Source: Vitis vinifera
Lineage: Eukaryota > Streptophyta > Magnoliopsida > Vitales > Vitaceae
DNA: 64,000 bases
Direction: 5' to 3'
Assembly (NCBI RefSeq): GCF_030704535.1
Contig: NC_081812.1
Location: forward strand, 23,287,501-23,351,500
Shown here piece after piece: positions 59,831 through 64,000 of the stretch. The notes beneath the pieces are model-generated. The model did not search any database and was not told the DNA's origin. It saw nothing but the letters and a program-made list of their open reading frames with translations. The translations under genes and the position numbers were made by a program. Numbering within the stretch: position 1 is the stretch's first letter; each line of letters opens with the position of its first letter.

Positions 59831-62669
59831 CTCACAACCCCACGCCTCCTTCTTAGTCCTTCCCACTATATAATTTTAAATATATATTTGGTAGGCTGAG
59901 CTGGTCAAATTACCAATTACTCTTAATCTCTCCCATCATCCACCCTTACAATTTCCTCGATTAATTCAATGGGAAGGCCAATTATGGAAAATTTATTAAC
60001 GCTTTTACTAAGTAAATCAATTGATTAATTTCTTTAATAAATAATATCATTCTTAAACTATACCCAAATGTCAAATACTTTTTTTATATCATAAATATAG
60101 TCTTTTATATGATATATTTGGGTATGTTTAATTTATATGGTTTTTTATTATTTATTATTTTTTATAAAAAAAATTAATAAAATAATTTATTTAATTAAAA
60201 TTTATAGAATGGGTATAGATGAATCCTGAGTCAGCTATGTGGAACTATCAAAGAAAAAATTTAAGGTAAAAAGTAGATAGAAAATGGCAGTGTAACCACT
60301 CCCCAAGGCGTGAGACTTTCCTTGCTTTTGAAAGTAATCTCCTCGGCTTATTGGGTGCCCATCGGCTATAGCTCTGACTAAAATAATTATAATTAATTAA
60401 ATATGACCAAACCTACAAGCAAAGTACAATTTCTCCCCTCATGGCTCACAAAATAATAATACTTTTTCTCAAATAATATTAATAAACAAAAAATAAATAA
60501 AAATCTTTTGCGAATGGTTTTGGTCAAGCCATGAGGGATGAATGAAATAATAATGGGAATAATATTATTTTTAAGGTTTTTTTTTTTTGAAAAAAAAATA
60601 AATAAATAATAGTAGTATAATGGATTTAGGTGTGCGGATACATTCTACACATTCTCCATAACGTGTAAATTCCTCTAACCAAAATTTTCTCACGGTGTTG
60701 ATTTTGATTTCTTGCCTTTCATCATCGATTCATCATCGCCTCCGGCTTTTAGTGTTGGCTGTTTCCTTGTGGAGAAGTGACTTTTTGACTTTTTTTCGTT
60801 TTTTCCATATCTAAATTCTTCCATGAACAGCCTGTACATCCCTCCCAATAAAGCGCGTGTATCACACGCTCCACTCGTATCCCCGGATGGAGAAGAAAGA
60901 AAAAGCCACAGTGTGGGGAGGAAAAGAAACAGGTGTAAACTCGTTTCATTTATTTTACCTTTTTATATAGAAAAAATTAAATAATTTAAAATTATCTAAA
61001 TTGTATTTTAAGTTATTTCTAACTATTATTATTTTAAGATAGAATAAATATAAGAATTTTTTTTTATTTCTTTGTTTTTATTTAAAAAAAAAATTTCAAA
61101 TATTTTAAAAAGTTTTGTATTATACATAAATGTAAAATAATGAGTTGAGAAAAATGTTTTTTAATTTAAAATTTTAAAATAAAATTTATGTTTTAAAAAA
61201 TAATTGAGAATTGAGAATTGTTTGGACAATTATTTTTGAAAATATTGTGATAAATTTTCATTGTTATATTTTTATTTTCTTTCAAAGTTTAGTAAATATT
61301 TGAAAATTTCCACGGACGTGAGGACATGTGATTTAATTGTATTTTTGACAGTGCATTATATAATTTTAATTTTTTTAATTACCTATCAAATCACTTCAAA
61401 TCTTAGATTCTTAAAGTGATTTAAAAAAAAACGTGTTAAATAGTGGGAAAGCCAATTCCCCCACCCCCAAAACCCACGTGCCACCGCGGGAACGAAGAGT
61501 GGGAGAGACGCGCATGGGTGGGGGAGTGGTGGAAGAAATAGAAGGGGAAATTCAGGGTACGTGGACGCATTGGAAGATTCTGAGTGTGGTTGGGCGGCTG
61601 AGCTTTCTTGACTTCATTTTATATTGTAAAATTTGTTCCAACTTCTAAATTCTAATTCATTGCTGTTATTTTCGTTTCTGGGCCTCATCTGAATACGGCT
61701 TCACCAACCACGCTTTGCTTTCCCATTTCGATATACCTTCATTTCTGGACGGAGGTGTGAAAACTGCCGCTAAATCTCATTCCTTATTCACTCCGTAGCC
61801 CATTGGATTTATGGGGCCCATCATTTTTTTTAATCATTATATCTATCACGCCAATTTTATTTTACTTCTTATTTTGTAAATTAAAAAATGTTTTTAAAAT
61901 TTTAATTTCAAAAAATACCTTCTTATTTGGTGTATATTTGGTTTTTGGAAGATACGAGAGGAATAAAAAAAGAAAAAAATATACAAATGCTTATTTAATT
62001 TCCTTTGATATATTTTTTTAATAGAATCGTACATGTAAAAAAATTTCTTTAATATATATATTTTTTTCTTTTTTAGTATATTTTAGGAATCAAACCTAAG
62101 TTATAGTTTATCCAAATAGGGGTGGTGAGTGTTATTTTAGGAAAAGTCTGGACCACCTTAAATTTTTTATATCAAAATAATATAATTATGAAAGGATACC
62201 AACCATGAATTCGCCTAATTGACCATGTGATGTAAACTTGGAAATATAATAGACCGTCTATTCCGAAACCGTGGGCTGGAGAGGCCCGGAGATCATTTCA
62301 CCTCTGGGCAAGCCTAACCTGGTTTCATCCGGTCCTGCCTGGGCCGGCTGTAGCCTCGGCTTAACTTTTGATGCCCGGCCCAAGTATAAAACGTCTGACC
62401 CTGCCCGTTTCACAGCCCATTACCGGCTATGGTTTTTAATTAAAAAAAAAAAGTGTCTACCTGGAACGTCCCAAACGTTTCTAAATCAAATTCTTTAAAA
62501 TCAGTAGTTGAGAATAGTTTTATAAGAAATGTTTTTCATAACAGAAGTCTCATAAACTTAAAACATTATCAATCCATTTTCTGTTTTTAAATTACAATAA
62601 TTTTTATCTATAATATTTTAATAAAAATAATATATTTTTATAAAAACACCGTATTTTCAAAATAACTCT
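59831..62669. other. Promoter-distal and intergenic DNA, no gene supported
   Basis: GC-richer islands occur at about 61440-61620 (with a CACGTG G-box near 61475) and 62260-62430 (repeated GGCCCGG-type words, reminiscent of plant repeat DNA). Frames of 66-75 codons there show no recognisable motif. Confidence 0.4.
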
Positions 62670-62929
62670 TAAGTTATGTTTGATTTTAAAATTTTCAGAA
62701 AAAATACAAATGAAAACAATAAAAGAGAAAAAGTATAAGTAAATAAAAAGTAGAAGAAAATAAAAATTAATAAATTATTTTTATTTACTGTTTTAAACTC
62801 ATTTCACTTATTTTAATTCATTCATATAAATATTAAATAATTTTAAAAAAATTTAATTGAAATAATAAACATAAAAAAAAATTATTTTTGTTAATATTTT
62901 TAATAATTTTAGTAACCAAACATAACTTC
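62670..62929. mobile_element. MITE-like element, family A copy 3
   Basis: The left end TTAAGTTATGTTTGATTTT and the reverse complement of the right end TGAAGTTATGTTTGGTTAC are good terminal inverted repeats 260 bp apart. The interior shares CTCATTTCACTTATTTTAAT and ATAAATATTAAATAATTTTA with copies 1 and 2. It is the best preserved of the three. Confidence 0.6.
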
Positions 62930-64000
62930 AAAATTTTGTTTTTGAATAATTCATAATTAAACATGTATTATTTTTTTAAAGACATAAAACAATTTATAAG
63001 AATGGTTTCAAAGTATAACCTAGATAATTTAGAAAACACATTTGGAACATTTTTGGCAAAAATATTTTGATAGTTTATTCCAAAAATAAAATATTTAAAT
63101 ATAAATTTAAGATGCTTTCAATTTTTTTCTTCTTATAAAATATTTTGAGTACCGATTGAGATAAAGAATACTTTAAAAGATTTTACATTATGTTTTACTT
63201 AATTTTATAATACTTGCATTGAAATTCAACCCAAAAAAATGAATTATTTTTAATAGAAGTCATGTTCTAATTTAGCATCTAATAGTTGGCTTTTTTTTTT
63301 GTCTTTTTTAAGTAGTGTCACTTTTATATCATGTCTAATTATAAAATAAATATTTTATTAAGATATTCTATTAACGTTTGAAAAAGTAATTTTAATAAGT
63401 GTTTTTGAAAAATAATTATATGTTTGAAGAAATTTATAAAATATTTATAAGAATCTGAAAAATCACTTAGTAAAAAAATCACTTATATTTTATATAGAAA
63501 TATTTAATAGTTGACATTTAATAATTAATTACTTTAAAAATATTTTTAGAAAAATATTTTCATAAAATAAAAACATTTTCATTAAAAATATTTTCAATAA
63601 AAACACTCTCTAATCAATATATATATAATTTATCTACATATTTATATTTATTTTATGTGTTTTTTCTATCACTGAATTTAGAGACTAAATTGCGTAACAA
63701 AATACAAGATGATGATTTTTGTAATTTGGGATCTTTTTAGTTTTTATTCTTTATTTTTTTAACTATAAGAACGGTTGTCGTTACGTAACATGCGCCAGGC
63801 TTTCCACGATAATGTGGAGGCTACCACACTAGATATCCACCGCGTTTCAGACAGTGCGTAACCGGTCAACTACCAGTCCAAGACCGCCCATGACAACCGT
63901 CCATCAACAAACACCAATCAATCAGCGGTGAAGATTTGGTGAACACCGAAATCATCGAGACCTACGCTTACAAACTCCGTAACCATCGAGGTTACTGTCT
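62930..64000. other. AT-rich flank and a GC-richer window end
   Basis: From about 63770 the composition shifts to more balanced DNA with several ACG and CGT words. A frame open from 63893 to the edge (QPSINKHQSISGEDLVNTEI onward) has no ATG and no recognised family. It could be the approach to another gene beyond the window. Confidence 0.35.

Noticed and set aside
59548..59835. Minus-strand frame of 95 codons upstream of the heat-shock factor
   Set aside because: It begins upstream of and runs through the TATA box, so most of it would not be transcribed, and it has no motif.
61433..62498. Two plus-strand frames in GC-richer islands
   Set aside because: Low-complexity or GGCC-rich products with no recognisable family; more like repeat DNA than coding sequence.
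1..64000. CRISPR arrays, bacterial operons, phage or organelle insertions
   Set aside because: The whole window behaves as plant nuclear DNA. No regularly spaced repeats, no intact viral genes and no long organelle-like coding stretch were seen.
63893..64000. Open frame running off the right edge
   Set aside because: Fewer than 40 codons, no ATG, preceded directly by a stop, and no recognised protein; noted only as a possible approach to a gene outside the window.

Overview
The window is eukaryotic nuclear DNA from a flowering plant. It is AT-rich, has compact GT-AG introns, CT-rich 5' leaders, many small non-autonomous transposons, and proteins that align with Arabidopsis families from end to end. 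Intron size, repeat style and protein divergence suggest a woody eudicot, most probably grapevine (Vitis). That species call is inference.

Layout. 1-2170: the 5' end of a minus-strand gene; a leader exon with a good splice donor is visible, and no coding exon can be recognised. 2170-12095: intergenic DNA with several miniature transposons, microsatellites and a truncated Copia LTR with its primer-binding site. 12096-12860 (-): DTW-domain tRNA-uridine aminocarboxypropyltransferase, a single exon. 13197-18638 (+): protein N-terminal glutamine amidohydrolase (NTAQ1) in seven exons, sharing a 336 bp bidirectional promoter with the DTW gene. 18826-21222 (-): a P-class pentatricopeptide-repeat protein in one exon, convergent with NTAQ1. 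21252-25962: intergenic. 25963-54456 (+): a full-size ABC transporter of subfamily A (ABCA1/AOH type) in 40 exons over 28.5 kb. All 40 exons were placed by hand with phase checks and give 1881 residues. 54457-58485: intergenic. 58486-59500 (-): class B heat-shock factor (HSFB3 type) in two exons. 59830-64000: repeat-rich intergenic DNA.

The genes do not form a functional pathway. They are independent housekeeping or regulatory genes: tRNA modification, the N-degron pathway, organelle RNA processing, membrane transport and heat-stress transcription. What links them is position. From memory, HSFB3, ABCA1, the DTW gene and NTAQ1 are also close neighbours on Arabidopsis chromosome 2 (about At2g41690 to At2g41760), so this looks like a conserved block, with the PPR gene as an extra member.

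I found no convincing undescribed system. The signals most worth a second look are three nested A(n)CG...CGT(n) palindromes in the DTW/NTAQ1 promoter, upstream ORFs in the PPR and HSFB3 leaders, two GC-AG introns, a chain of mutually exclusive hairpins near 5.2 kb, a short unexplained exon-like reading frame at 55.1 kb, and LINE and transposon relics inside long introns.
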